Below, piece by piece: positions 1 to 5,768 of a stretch of 5,768 nt of DNA. Every line of letters starts with the position of its first letter. Within the stretch, counting starts at the first letter, position 1. Both the position numbers and the translations under genes were made by a program. The notes beneath the pieces are model-generated. The model was not told the DNA's origin, ran no database searches, and was given only the letters and a program-made list of their open reading frames with translations. Source of the DNA: Acidobacteriaceae bacterium (GTDB lineage Bacteria; Acidobacteriota; Terriglobia; Terriglobales; Acidobacteriaceae); the NCBI GenBank assembly GCA_031296355.1, contig JARLFX010000191.1, positions 1 through 5,768 of the forward strand, read 5' to 3'.

Positions 1-852
1 TGCGATGGCGATCAGATGCAGAACGGCGTTGGTGGAGCCTCCGCTGGCCGCGACGCTGGCGATGGTGTTTTCCAGCGACTTGCGGGTGATGATCTGCGAG
101 GGGCGGCGATTGGCGCGAACCGCATCCATGAGAATACGGCCGGCTTCGCGGGTGGCGGCGTACTTGTCCTTATCCGTGGCGGGAACGCCGGAAAGTTGCA
201 TCGGCGAAATGCCCATAATTTCGCCGCTCATGGCCATGGTGTTGGCCGTGAACTGACCGCCACATGCGCCCGCGCCGGGACAGGCGTTAGCTTCAAGAGC
301 TTCGAGACCCGCGTCGTCGATTGCGCCCGCGGCGTATGCCCCGATGCCTTCAAAAACGCTCTGGATGGAAATATCAACACCATTCAATTTGCCGGGCGCA
401 ATCGATCCGCCATAGAGCATCATGCCAGGAATGTCGAGCCGGCAAAGCGCCATGATGATACCGGGCATGTTTTTGTCGCAGCCACCAATGCCGACCAGAC
501 CGTCGAACAGGTTGCCCCGCGCTACCAGTTCAATCGAGTCAGCGATCACTTCGCGCGAAACCAGCGAAGCCTTCATGCCCTCGGTGCCCATGGTGATGCC
601 GTCGGAGATGGTGATTGTATTGAACACCATCGGCGTGCCACCCGCTTCGCGAATGCCCTCTTTCAGTGCCTCAGCCACTTCGCGCAGGTGCATGTTGCAG
701 GTGCCGATTTCGGTCCACGTGTTGGCGATGCCGATGATGGGTTTGTGCAGGTCCTCTTTTGCAAAACCAGCCCCACGCAAATAAGAACGCGAGGCAGCCC
801 TACTGGGGCCTTCGGTCAACGGAATGCTCTGTCGCTTGCCTTCTATTGTCAT
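1..852 (-). CDS. ilvD: Dihydroxy-acid dehydratase, N-terminal half (runs off left edge)
   Basis: IlvD dehydrates 2,3-dihydroxy-isovalerate and 2,3-dihydroxy-3-methylvalerate to the 2-oxo acids that precede valine/leucine and isoleucine; it is a cytoplasmic Fe-S and Mg2+ enzyme. Reading the minus strand from the ATG at 852-850 gives MTIEGKRQSIPLTEGPSR and stays open to base 1: 284 codons, about half of the usual 550-570 residues. Visible motifs are TEIGTCNMH with Cys52, SDGITMG with Asp84, CDKNMPG with Cys125, Asp126 and Lys127, GACGGQFTANT with Cys197, and SGGSTNAVLH near residues 270-279. The three cysteines match the 2Fe-2S ligands of the IlvD/Edd family; Asp84, Asp126 and Lys127 match the Mg2+ site. 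The frame is closed by a TGA at 900-898 and has no ATG, GTG or TTG between that stop and 852. AAAGAG (863-858) precedes the ATG by 5 nt. It follows leuD after 157 nt that contain a hairpin, so it is probably the last leu operon gene seen here, possibly expressed at a different level. Family members acting on sugar acids exist, but the sequence and neighbours favour IlvD. Confidence 0.97.
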   Translation of the reverse strand, partial: MTIEGKRQSIPLTEGPSRAASRSYLRGAGFAKEDLHKPIIGIANTWTEIGTCNMHLREVAEALKEGIREAGGTPMVFNTITISDGITMGTEGMKASLVSREVIADSIELVARGNLFDGLVGIGGCDKNMPGIIMALCRLDIPGMMLYGGSIAPGKLNGVDISIQSVFEGIGAYAAGAIDDAGLEALEANACPGAGACGGQFTANTMAMSGEIMGISPMQLSGVPATDKDKYAATREAGRILMDAVRANRRPSQIITRKSLENTIASVAASGGSTNAVLHLIAIA

Positions 853-1009
853 TTGCGCTCTTTGTTCGTTAGCTGTCAGCCGGTTCGTGCCGCGGTTTCA
901 TTTTTTGTGTTCTGATGATTTTCTAGCTCTTCAGACTTGTATTGCCGCATCCGCAGGCTGCGGCAATACAAGCTGAAAGCCGATAGTTAAAACTGAAAGG
1001 CGAGATTCT
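853..1009. other. leuD-ilvD intercistronic region
   Basis: This 157-nt non-coding gap is the longest between genes of the operon. It holds the hairpin at 926-980 and the ilvD ribosome binding site near 858-863. I see no convincing sigma70-type promoter for ilvD on the minus strand. A minimal reading frame at 901-869 (ten residues, MKPRHEPADS) has no Shine-Dalgarno sequence and no branched-chain amino acid codons, so it does not look like an attenuator leader peptide. Confidence 0.6.
926..980. repeat. Strong inverted repeat / RNA hairpin between leuD and ilvD
   Basis: A perfect 14-bp inverted repeat, CTTGTATTGCCGCA at 936-949 and TGCGGCAATACAAG at 959-972, encloses a 9-nt loop (950-958). The pairing extends outward: TTCAG (930-934) with CTGAA (973-977), then GCT (926-928) with AGC (978-980), leaving single-base bulges at 935 and 929. 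The total is 22 bp. It lies 29 nt after the leuD stop and 73 nt before the ilvD start. Neither strand has a run of U directly after the stem, so it is not a textbook Rho-independent terminator. It may act as a partial terminator, an mRNA-stabilising or processing stem, or be a dispersed palindromic repeat; the sequence alone does not decide. TGCGG also occurs twice in the minus-strand form, allowing a weaker alternative pairing with CCGCA across the loop. Confidence 0.85.
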
Positions 1010-1621
1010 TTACTTCGCTTTCAACCAACCTGCTTCGTCGTGCTTTGCTTCAAACTTATCGAGTTCAGCGACGTGACGCAAAGTAAGCCCGATATCATCG
1101 AGGCCTTCGAGCAAGCAGAACTTGCGGAAGGGGTCGACGTCAAAGCCTGCACTGAAGCCGCGGCCATCGGTTACGGTCTGCACTTCAAGCGAAACCGTGA
1201 GTTGATAGTCAGGAATCGTTTTTGCGTTATTGAGCAGTTGGTCGACCTGCTCTTCGCTGAGACGCGCAAGTACAATGCCGTTCTTGCCGGCGTTCGAGAA
1301 AAAGATGTCGGCAAACGTAGGCGCAATCACCACGCGGAATCCGTAGTCGGAGAGCGCCCAAGCGGCGTGCTCGCGACTGGAGCCGCAGGCGAAGTTCTTG
1401 CCGGCGATGAGGATTTGCGCACCTTCGTAGCGCGGATCGTTTAACTCGAAAGACGGGTCTGGATCGCCGGAGGCAGTACGCCGCCAGTCGTAGAAAAGAA
1501 AATCACCATAGCCCGTGCGCTCGATACGCTTCAAAAACTGCTTGGGAATAATCTGGTCGGTGTCCACATTGGTGCGGTCCAGCGGCACGGCCAGCGAGGT
1601 CAGTGTGCGAAAGGCTTCCAT
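1010..1621 (-). CDS. leuD: 3-isopropylmalate dehydratase, small subunit
   Basis: LeuD is the small (swivel-domain) subunit of isopropylmalate isomerase. With LeuC it interconverts 2- and 3-isopropylmalate, the second step of the leucine branch, in the cytoplasm. The 203-residue product is close to the usual bacterial length of about 200. It opens with VPLDRTNVDTDQIIPKQFLK (12-31), the typical LeuD N-terminus with the NVDTDQIIP motif, and carries NFACGSSREHA (76-86), the family's substrate-side loop, followed by APTFADIFFSNAGKNG (100-115). The start shares one base with the leuC stop (TGATG), and AAGAGGT (1637-1631) lies about 9 nt upstream inside leuC, so the two subunits are probably translationally coupled for stoichiometric assembly. 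Homoaconitase or citraconate-type small subunits are the alternative in this family, but the leuABC context argues for leucine synthesis. Nothing is truncated. Confidence 0.98.
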   Translation of the reverse strand: MEAFRTLTSLAVPLDRTNVDTDQIIPKQFLKRIERTGYGDFLFYDWRRTASGDPDPSFELNDPRYEGAQILIAGKNFACGSSREHAAWALSDYGFRVVIAPTFADIFFSNAGKNGIVLARLSEEQVDQLLNNAKTIPDYQLTVSLEVQTVTDGRGFSAGFDVDPFRKFCLLEGLDDIGLTLRHVAELDKFEAKHDEAGWLKAK

Positions 1622-3054
1622 CAGGCTTTTACCTCTTCACGAATGGTCCAGTTGCGAATGTCGACGAAGTGTCCGGCAATGGCGGCTGCCGCGGCCATCT
1701 CCGGCGAAACCAGGTGCGTGCGCCCTCCGCGTCCCTGGCGCCCTTCAAAATTGCGATTGCTGGTGGAAGCGCAGCGTTCGCCCGGCGAAAGAATATCGGG
1801 ATTCATACCCAGGCACATTGAGCAGCCCGGCTCGCGCCAATCGAAACCGGCCTCCTTGAAGATACGGTCGAGGCCTTCTTGCTCGGCCTGTGCTTTGACG
1901 GCCTGCGAGCCGGGAACCACCATCGCACCAACGTGGCTGGAAACCTTGTATCCCGATGCGATGCGAGCAGCGGCGCGCAGATCTTCAATGCGCCCGTTGG
2001 TGCATGAACCGATAAACACCCGGTCAATCGAGACGTCTTCGAATTTGGTTCCCGCTTTGAGGTTCATGTACTCGAGGGCGCGCTCGAAAGATTTCCGGTC
2101 AAGTTCATTGGTTGCCGCGGCCGGATCGGGAACGGCAGCGGTGACAGGTGCGACCATTCCAGGGCTGGTTCCCCAACTGACATATGGAACAAGTGTAGTG
2201 GCGTCGATGATGAGTTCACGGTCGAACTTTGCGCCCGGATCGGTAGGCAGCTTGCTCCACTCAGCCACTGCTTTGTCCCAGGCTGCGCCTTGTGGCGCGA
2301 AGCGGCGACCCTTCAAGTACGCAAACGTCGTCGCGTCGGGGGCGATCAGTCCGGCGCGCGCACCGGCTTCGATGCTCATATTGCAAACCGTCATGCGGCC
2401 TTCCATCGAAAGCGCGCGAATGGCCGAGCCCGCGTACTCAATCACGCAGCCTGTCGCGCCATCCGTGCCGATCTTGCCGATGATGGCGAGAATAATGTCC
2501 TTGGCGGTGACACCCTGCGGCAGCTTGCCTTCGACCGCAATGTGGAAAGTCTTAGGCTTGGACTGAGGAAGAGTTTGCGTAGCGAGAACATGCTCGACTT
2601 CGCTGGTGCCAATGCCAAAAGCGAGCGCGCCAAAAGCTCCGTGCGTCGAGGTATGCGAGTCGCCGCAGACGATCGTCATGCCCGGCTTGGTAATGCCGAG
2701 TTCCGGTCCAATGACGTGTACGATCCCTTGGTCGCGCGAGTCCACGTCGTAGAGCTCGACGCCAAACTCGGCGCAGTTCTTGCGCAAGGTGGCGATCTGC
2801 GTGGCCGCGATCTGGTCGACTATGTTCAGCCGGCCTTCGAGTGTAGTGGGAATATTGTGGTCGACAGTTGCAATCGAACGATCCGGGCGGCGCACCTTGC
2901 GGCCAGCCAGGCGCAGGCCTTCAAATGCCTGCGGCGAAGTGACCTCGTGGAGCAATTGCAGGTCGATATAGAGCAGTGTCGGTTCGCCTTTGGGCTCGAC
3001 GACCACATGCTGATCCCAGACCTTCTCAAACAATGTTTTTGGTTCGGTACTCAT
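1621..3054 (-). CDS. leuC: 3-isopropylmalate dehydratase, large subunit
   Basis: LeuC is the aconitase-family catalytic subunit that holds the 4Fe-4S cluster of isopropylmalate isomerase and works with LeuD. The 477-residue product matches the bacterial form (E. coli LeuC is about 466). The order of motifs is regular: [13 protein letters not shown] (6-18), TVDHNIPT (63-70), [12 protein letters not shown] (131-142), [11 protein letters not shown] (192-202), FIGSCTNGR (347-355) and [13 protein letters not shown] (408-420). Cys351, Cys411 and Cys414 are the expected three cluster ligands. NRNFEGRQG (433-441) is the conserved C-terminal segment. The ATG at 3054 is preceded by AAGGAG (3064-3059) with a 4-nt spacer, the clearest ribosome binding site in the window. 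It lies 127 nt after leuB and overlaps leuD by one base. No missing residue or frameshift is apparent. The family includes homoaconitases, but the length and the adjoining leuA, leuB and leuD support LeuC. Confidence 0.98.
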   Translation of the reverse strand: MSTEPKTLFEKVWDQHVVVEPKGEPTLLYIDLQLLHEVTSPQAFEGLRLAGRKVRRPDRSIATVDHNIPTTLEGRLNIVDQIAATQIATLRKNCAEFGVELYDVDSRDQGIVHVIGPELGITKPGMTIVCGDSHTSTHGAFGALAFGIGTSEVEHVLATQTLPQSKPKTFHIAVEGKLPQGVTAKDIILAIIGKIGTDGATGCVIEYAGSAIRALSMEGRMTVCNMSIEAGARAGLIAPDATTFAYLKGRRFAPQGAAWDKAVAEWSKLPTDPGAKFDRELIIDATTLVPYVSWGTSPGMVAPVTAAVPDPAAATNELDRKSFERALEYMNLKAGTKFEDVSIDRVFIGSCTNGRIEDLRAAARIASGYKVSSHVGAMVVPGSQAVKAQAEQEGLDRIFKEAGFDWREPGCSMCLGMNPDILSPGERCASTSNRNFEGRQGRGGRTHLVSPEMAAAAAIAGHFVDIRNWTIREEVKA

Positions 3055-3181
3055 GAAACTCCTTAAGTGCCAGCTATCAGATTTCAGCCTTGGTGTTATC
3101 AGTCAAAAAGTTCTTTCGCTCTACAAGTCCGCCGTCGCTCTTGTTAGGAGTTGGTTCCGCCGCTCGTTTCAGAACACGGAG
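3055..3181. other. leuB-leuC intercistronic region
   Basis: This 127-nt gap holds no open frame that looks like a gene. On the minus strand it contains TTGACT (a good -35 match), but the bases 16-18 nt downstream (AAATCT/AATCTG) are poor -10 boxes, so an internal promoter is not supported. Only short, weak inverted repeats are seen. The leuC Shine-Dalgarno sequence is at its left end (3059-3064). Confidence 0.5.
3059..3064 (-). promoter_or_regulatory. leuC ribosome binding site
   Basis: AAGGAG reads on the minus strand, 4 nt upstream of the leuC ATG. It is a near-perfect Shine-Dalgarno sequence and fixes the leuC start. Confidence 0.85.
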
Positions 3182-4279
3182 CTAAGAGTTGACAGGTAGA
3201 AGCTGTTTTTTTACTGTCTCGCGTACTTTTGCTCCCATTTCGGTTGTCGAGAGCACCGGGAAGCCTTGCGCATTGCCGCGTGCAAGATCGGGTGTGCGGA
3301 ATCCTTGCTCCAGCACCTTGCGCACCGCCGTTTCAATGGCCGCGGCCTCTGTCTCAAGCCCGGCGGAGTGACGCAGAACGAGCGCGCCGGTAAGGATGGC
3401 GCCGAGCGGATTCGCCAGCCCCTTGCCTGCAATGTCAGGGGCGGAGCCGTGGACCGGTTCATACAAATTGACCTTTCCGCCGATGGTGGCCGAAGGCAGC
3501 ATGCCAAGCGAGCCGGTGATAACGCCAGACTCATCGGTGAGAATATCGCCGAACAGATTCTCCGTCAGGACCACATCGAAGTCGCGCGGGCGATTCATGA
3601 TGTGCATGGACATCGCGTCGACATACTGGTGTTCCAGCGTAACGTCGGGGAACTCGGCTGCAACTTCTGCTACCGCTGCGCGCCACAGTTGCGAAACTTC
3701 AAGCACGTTCGCCTTGTCGACGCTGGTCAGTTTTTTGCGGCGCTTCTGTGCCAGCTTGAATGCGACGCGAGCCACGCGCGTGACTTCGTCCTTGGTGTAA
3801 CGCATGGTGTTCCATGCCTCGCCCTTGGCCTTGTTCCACTCGCGAGGCTGGCCAAAGTAGAGGCCGCCCAGCAGTTCACGAACAAAAAGAATGTCGGCAC
3901 CATCAATAATTTCCGGACGCAAAGGGCTATTGACCGCAAGCTCCTTGAAAGCGAAAGCGGGGCGCAGGTTGGCGAATCCGCCCAGAGCCGCGCGAATCTG
4001 GAGCAATCCTGCCTCGGGACGCTTGTCGGTAGGCAGGGAATTAAATTCATTGCCCCCTACCGCACCCAGCAAAACCGCATCGGAGTCCAGCGCTGCAGCA
4101 AGCGTGTCGGCAGGCAAAGGTGTTCCGTCCTGCACAATAGCCACGCCACCAATGCGCTTGGAGTCAAACGTAAATGTGTGGCCACCAATGGCGGCAACTT
4201 CCTTCAGCACCGCAACTGCTTCATTGGTGACTTCCGGTCCGATGCCGTCACCGGCAGTAATGAGAATCTTCAGCTTCAT
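3182..4279 (-). CDS. leuB: 3-isopropylmalate dehydrogenase
   Basis: LeuB oxidatively decarboxylates 3-isopropylmalate with NAD+ to 2-oxoisocaproate, the third step of the leucine branch; it is a cytoplasmic dimer needing Mg2+ or Mn2+. The 365-residue length is typical. Visible motifs are GDGIGPEV (10-17), [12 protein letters not shown] (72-83), [13 protein letters not shown] (134-146), [16 protein letters not shown] (185-200), [10 protein letters not shown] (217-226), [13 protein letters not shown] (238-250) and [13 protein letters not shown] (274-286). Arg96, Arg106, Arg134, Tyr141, Lys189, Asp221, Asp245 and Asp249 line up with the substrate, catalytic and metal residues known from Thermus IPMDH. 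The RELLGG loop separates it from isocitrate dehydrogenases, and the [13 protein letters not shown] nucleotide-site motif suits NAD+. The ATG at 4279 has AGGAG (4288-4284) 4 nt upstream. It follows leuA by 60 nt and precedes leuC by 127 nt. Confidence 0.98.
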   Translation of the reverse strand: MKLKILITAGDGIGPEVTNEAVAVLKEVAAIGGHTFTFDSKRIGGVAIVQDGTPLPADTLAAALDSDAVLLGAVGGNEFNSLPTDKRPEAGLLQIRAALGGFANLRPAFAFKELAVNSPLRPEIIDGADILFVRELLGGLYFGQPREWNKAKGEAWNTMRYTKDEVTRVARVAFKLAQKRRKKLTSVDKANVLEVSQLWRAAVAEVAAEFPDVTLEHQYVDAMSMHIMNRPRDFDVVLTENLFGDILTDESGVITGSLGMLPSATIGGKVNLYEPVHGSAPDIAGKGLANPLGAILTGALVLRHSAGLETEAAAIETAVRKVLEQGFRTPDLARGNAQGFPVLSTTEMGAKVRETVKKQLLPVNS

Positions 4280-4283
4280 GCTT

Positions 4284-4288
4284 CTCCT
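4284..4288 (-). promoter_or_regulatory. leuB ribosome binding site
   Basis: AGGAG reads on the minus strand with a 4-nt spacer to the leuB ATG, the same spacing as at leuC. It supports the chosen leuB start. Confidence 0.8.
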
Positions 4289-4339
4289 GAGATTGGAATT
4301 CAGTGTTCAGAGATCTGTTGTTGCTTTACGACGCATTGC

Positions 4340-5536
4340 TCAGTCGAGTTCCGCAACCGTCTCATGGCGTTTTTCGCGAATCTGGTCGGGCATCAGGCCT
4401 ACCAAATCCTGATCGTAAATATTCTTCTTGCGGTCTGCCAAGGCCACAAAGCGGTAATAGACGTGCTGCAACTCTTCGCGGGTAAGCGAGAAGCCCATCT
4501 GCTCGAGCCGATGGCGCAGTGCAGCGCGGCCAGAGTGCTTGCCCAGTACCAGATGGGTCTTGGCCACGCCCACCAGAGCGGGCGTCATGATTTCGTAGCA
4601 GAGCGGATTGGCCAACATGCCGTGCTGGTGAATGCCGGACTCGTGCGCAAAGGCGTTGTCACCCACGATCGCCTTGTTGGGCGAAGGTTTGAACGTGATG
4701 ATCTGGCCCAGCACCTGGCTGGTGGGATAGAGCTGCTCCAGCTTGATCGAGGTCTCCATGCCGTAGTGGTCGCCGCGCACATAAAGCGCCGCGGCAATCT
4801 CTTCCAGCGCAGCGTTGCCGGCCCGCTCACCGATGCCGTTAATGGCGCATTCCACCTGGCGCGCGCCGGCAGTGATGGCTGCCAGCGAGTTGGCCACAGC
4901 CAAGCCAAGATCATCGTGGCAGTGCGAGGAGAGAATGACTCCCTGAGCGTCGATTGCGGGAATACGCTCGCGCACTTCGCGAAACATCTGGCCATATTCC
5001 TCGGGGGAGCTATAGCCCACCGTGTCGGGCATATTAATGGTCGTGGCGCCGGCTTCAACGGCGATGCGCACCATCTCAACCAGAAAATCGCGGTCGGCAC
5101 GGGTGGCGTCCTCGGGCGAAAACTCAACGTCGTCAACAAGCGATCGTGCAAGGCGTACCGACTCCCCGGTGAGTTCAAGCGCTTCGGGGCGGCTGATTTT
5201 CAGCTTGTATTCGAGATGAAGATCGCTCGCAGCCAGAAAGACGTGGATGCGGGCGCGGTCAGCGAATTGCAGGGCGCGGGCTGCCATCTCAATGTCTTCG
5301 GTCTTGGCACGGGCAAGCGACGCGATGCGCGGCTTGCGAATGGCCTGTGTGATGGTGGCGATGGCTGCGAAGTCGCCCTCCGAGGCCATGGCAAAGCCGG
5401 CCTCAATGACGTCCACGCCCAGGTCTTCAAGGGCATGGGCCATAGTGAGCTTTTCCTGGGTGGTCATACTACAGCCCGGAGACTGCTCGCCGTCGCGCAA
5501 AGTGGTGTCGAAAAATACTACGTGATTTGAGCTCAT
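4340..5536 (-). CDS. leuA: 2-isopropylmalate synthase, short form lacking the C-terminal regulatory domain
   Basis: LeuA condenses acetyl-CoA with 2-oxoisovalerate to 2-isopropylmalate, the committed step of leucine synthesis. The TIM-barrel catalytic domain is complete: FFDTTLRDGEQSPG (8-21) with metal ligand Asp10 and catalytic Arg14, INMPDTVGY (167-175), SSHCHDDLGLAVANS (203-217) with His205 and His207, and INGIGERAGNAALEE (232-246) with Asn241. The linker region follows with HESGIHQHGML (298-308), YEIMTP (314-319) and LGKHSGRAAL (331-340). The protein ends at residue 398 (HETVAELD). Usual LeuA proteins are about 510-560 residues and carry a further roughly 120-residue leucine-binding dimer domain; only 60 nt separate this stop from leuB, so that domain is not encoded here. 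The ATG at 5536 has only a weak AGG 7 nt upstream, but it places FFDTTLRDGEQ at the normal distance; an upstream ATG at 5540 is out of frame. NifV/homocitrate synthases and citramalate synthases are related short enzymes, but the motifs and leuB-leuC-leuD neighbours favour LeuA. Confidence 0.94.
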   Translation of the reverse strand: MSSNHVVFFDTTLRDGEQSPGCSMTTQEKLTMAHALEDLGVDVIEAGFAMASEGDFAAIATITQAIRKPRIASLARAKTEDIEMAARALQFADRARIHVFLAASDLHLEYKLKISRPEALELTGESVRLARSLVDDVEFSPEDATRADRDFLVEMVRIAVEAGATTINMPDTVGYSSPEEYGQMFREVRERIPAIDAQGVILSSHCHDDLGLAVANSLAAITAGARQVECAINGIGERAGNAALEEIAAALYVRGDHYGMETSIKLEQLYPTSQVLGQIITFKPSPNKAIVGDNAFAHESGIHQHGMLANPLCYEIMTPALVGVAKTHLVLGKHSGRAALRHRLEQMGFSLTREELQHVYYRFVALADRKKNIYDQDLVGLMPDQIREKRHETVAELD

Positions 5537-5610
5537 GCATTCGCCTGCCAGGGGAAAACGATCTTCTAACTCATTTAGTGTCTCGCATTGGGTTTACATA
5601 AGGCAAAGTT

Positions 5611-5616
5611 ATTATT
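5611..5616 (-). promoter_or_regulatory. Candidate leuA -10 box
   Basis: AATAAT on the minus strand matches five of six bases of TATAAT. The hexamer 17 nt upstream (GAAATT) does not resemble TTGACA. It would give a leader of roughly 70 nt before leuA. This is a weak prediction. Confidence 0.25.
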
Positions 5617-5617
5617 T

Positions 5618-5646
5618 TTGTAGAAGCGATTAGAATTTCTTATGAT
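5618..5646 (+). promoter_or_regulatory. Candidate promoter of the LysR-type regulator
   Basis: TTGTAG (5618-5623) and TATGAT (5641-5646) are separated by exactly 17 nt. The -10 box matches five of six consensus bases; the -35 box matches only the TTG. Transcription would start near 5653, leaving a very short leader that still includes the GAGG ribosome binding site at 5659-5662. Confidence 0.45.
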
Positions 5647-5654
5647 GAATTAAG
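5639..5654. promoter_or_regulatory. Candidate LTTR operator (CTTA-N8-TAAG dyad)
   Basis: CTTATGATGAATTAAG is an interrupted palindrome with four matching bases at each end and fits the T-N11-A pattern of LysR-type binding sites. It overlaps the proposed -10 box of the regulator gene, as expected for negative autoregulation. The pattern is loose and the region AT-rich, so a chance match is quite possible. Confidence 0.3.
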
Positions 5655-5668
5655 GATTGAGGCCTTCA

Positions 5669-5768
5669 ATGGAGTTGAACCAGCTTGAAACCTTTTTAGC
5701 GGTAGCGGAGGAGCGCAGTTTTTCGCGTGCGGCCGTTCGGTTGCACCGGACGCAACCGGCGGTGAGCA
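5669..5768 (+). CDS. LysR-family transcriptional regulator, N-terminus only (runs off right edge)
   Basis: The 33 visible residues begin [15 protein letters not shown] and continue [18 protein letters not shown], the opening of the winged helix-turn-helix DNA-binding domain of LysR-type regulators (LETFLAVAE, then SFSRAA, then the recognition helix starting TQPAVS). Whole proteins of this family have about 300 residues; the effector-binding domain lies outside the window, so the ligand cannot be guessed. The ATG at 5669 has GAGG (5659-5662) 6 nt upstream. An in-frame ATG ATG AAT TAA at 5642-5653 rules out a longer product from there, and a TTG at 5657 is a less likely start. Divergent placement next to the target operon is common in this family, so control of leuABCD is plausible but unproven from sequence. 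Confidence 0.93.
   Translation, partial: MELNQLETFLAVAEERSFSRAAVRLHRTQPAVS

Larger units (their letters stand above)
5537..5668. promoter_or_regulatory. Divergent leuA / LysR-type regulator intergenic region
   Basis: This 132-nt region separates two divergent starts and must hold both promoters unless they lie in coding sequence. Its middle (about 5591-5652) is clearly richer in A and T than the flanking genes. Toward leuA the best -10-like hexamer is AATAAT (5616-5611, minus), without a recognisable -35, which would suit an activator-dependent promoter. I find no T-box motif and no Leu-rich leader peptide in the 75 nt before leuA; the small frames there (such as MRDTK) contain no leucine codons. 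Regulation by the neighbouring LTTR is an inference from position. Confidence 0.6.

Noticed and set aside
869..901. Leader peptide upstream of ilvD (minus strand, ten residues)
   Set aside because: No Shine-Dalgarno sequence and no Leu, Ile or Val codons, so it does not fit attenuation.
16..915. A 299-codon plus-strand open frame antisense to ilvD
   Set aside because: Same codon-register shadow effect; the opposite strand encodes IlvD with all its metal and cluster ligands.
926..980. Rho-independent terminator after leuD
   Set aside because: The stem is strong, but neither strand has a run of T directly after it, so I list it as a hairpin and not as a terminator.
1643..2566. A 307-codon plus-strand open frame, and another at 2290-3066, antisense to leuC
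   Set aside because: Both are shadows of leuC with low-complexity, arginine/alanine/serine-rich translations and no recognisable domain.
3070..3130. Internal promoter for leuC (TTGACT on the minus strand)
   Set aside because: The -35 match is good but no acceptable -10 hexamer lies 16-18 nt downstream.
3266..5530. A 754-codon open frame on the plus strand, antisense to leuA and leuB
   Set aside because: It is in exact codon register with both genes on the opposite strand, so its stops would need TTA, CTA or TCA codons in leuA/leuB, which these genes avoid. The translation shows no recognisable family, and the minus-strand genes have complete catalytic motifs.
4340..5536. Homocitrate synthase (NifV) or citramalate synthase instead of LeuA, suggested by the short length
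   Set aside because: INMPDTVGY, HESGIHQHGML and YEIMTP are LeuA-like, and leuB, leuC and leuD follow directly; a phylogeny would be needed to exclude it fully.
5642..5653. Minimal frame ATG ATG AAT TAA before the LysR-type regulator
   Set aside because: It overlaps the predicted -10 box and would lie at or before the predicted transcription start; most likely chance.

Overview
The window is a branched-chain amino acid biosynthesis locus. Five genes lie on the minus strand and read right to left: leuA, leuB, leuC, leuD and ilvD (ilvD runs off the left edge). The first codons of a divergent LysR-type regulator (LTTR) lie on the plus strand at the right edge. Base composition looks like the mid-to-high fifties in % GC (judged by eye, not counted). 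Coding density, Shine-Dalgarno sites and gene order are ordinary for a bacterium. The protein sequences recall Acidobacteriota (Koribacter/Terriglobus-like), but that is an impression; a database search would be needed to place the organism.

Layout from right to left, the direction of transcription: the LTTR start (5669 to the edge, plus); an AT-rich divergent intergenic region (5537-5668) with candidate promoters and a TTA-N8-TAA dyad; leuA (5536-4340); a 60-nt gap; leuB (4279-3182); a 127-nt gap; leuC (3054-1621); leuD overlapping leuC by one base (1621-1010); a 157-nt gap with a strong imperfect hairpin (926-980); and ilvD (852 to the left edge). No gene-free stretch exceeds 300 bases. I saw no RNA genes, insertion sequences, CRISPR arrays, T-box motif or leucine-rich leader peptide.

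Together LeuA, LeuCD and LeuB convert 2-oxoisovalerate plus acetyl-CoA into 2-oxoisocaproate, the direct precursor of leucine. IlvD makes 2-oxoisovalerate itself, and the isoleucine precursor 2-oxo-3-methylvalerate, so the cluster joins the shared upstream dehydratase to the leucine branch. The divergent LTTR is the obvious candidate regulator, by position only.

I do not see a new biological system. Three things merit a second look. LeuA is only 398 residues and appears to lack the C-terminal leucine-sensing domain. A 22-bp hairpin without a U-tract sits between leuD and ilvD. The LTTR/leuA intergenic region has a dyad overlapping the probable LTTR -10 box.
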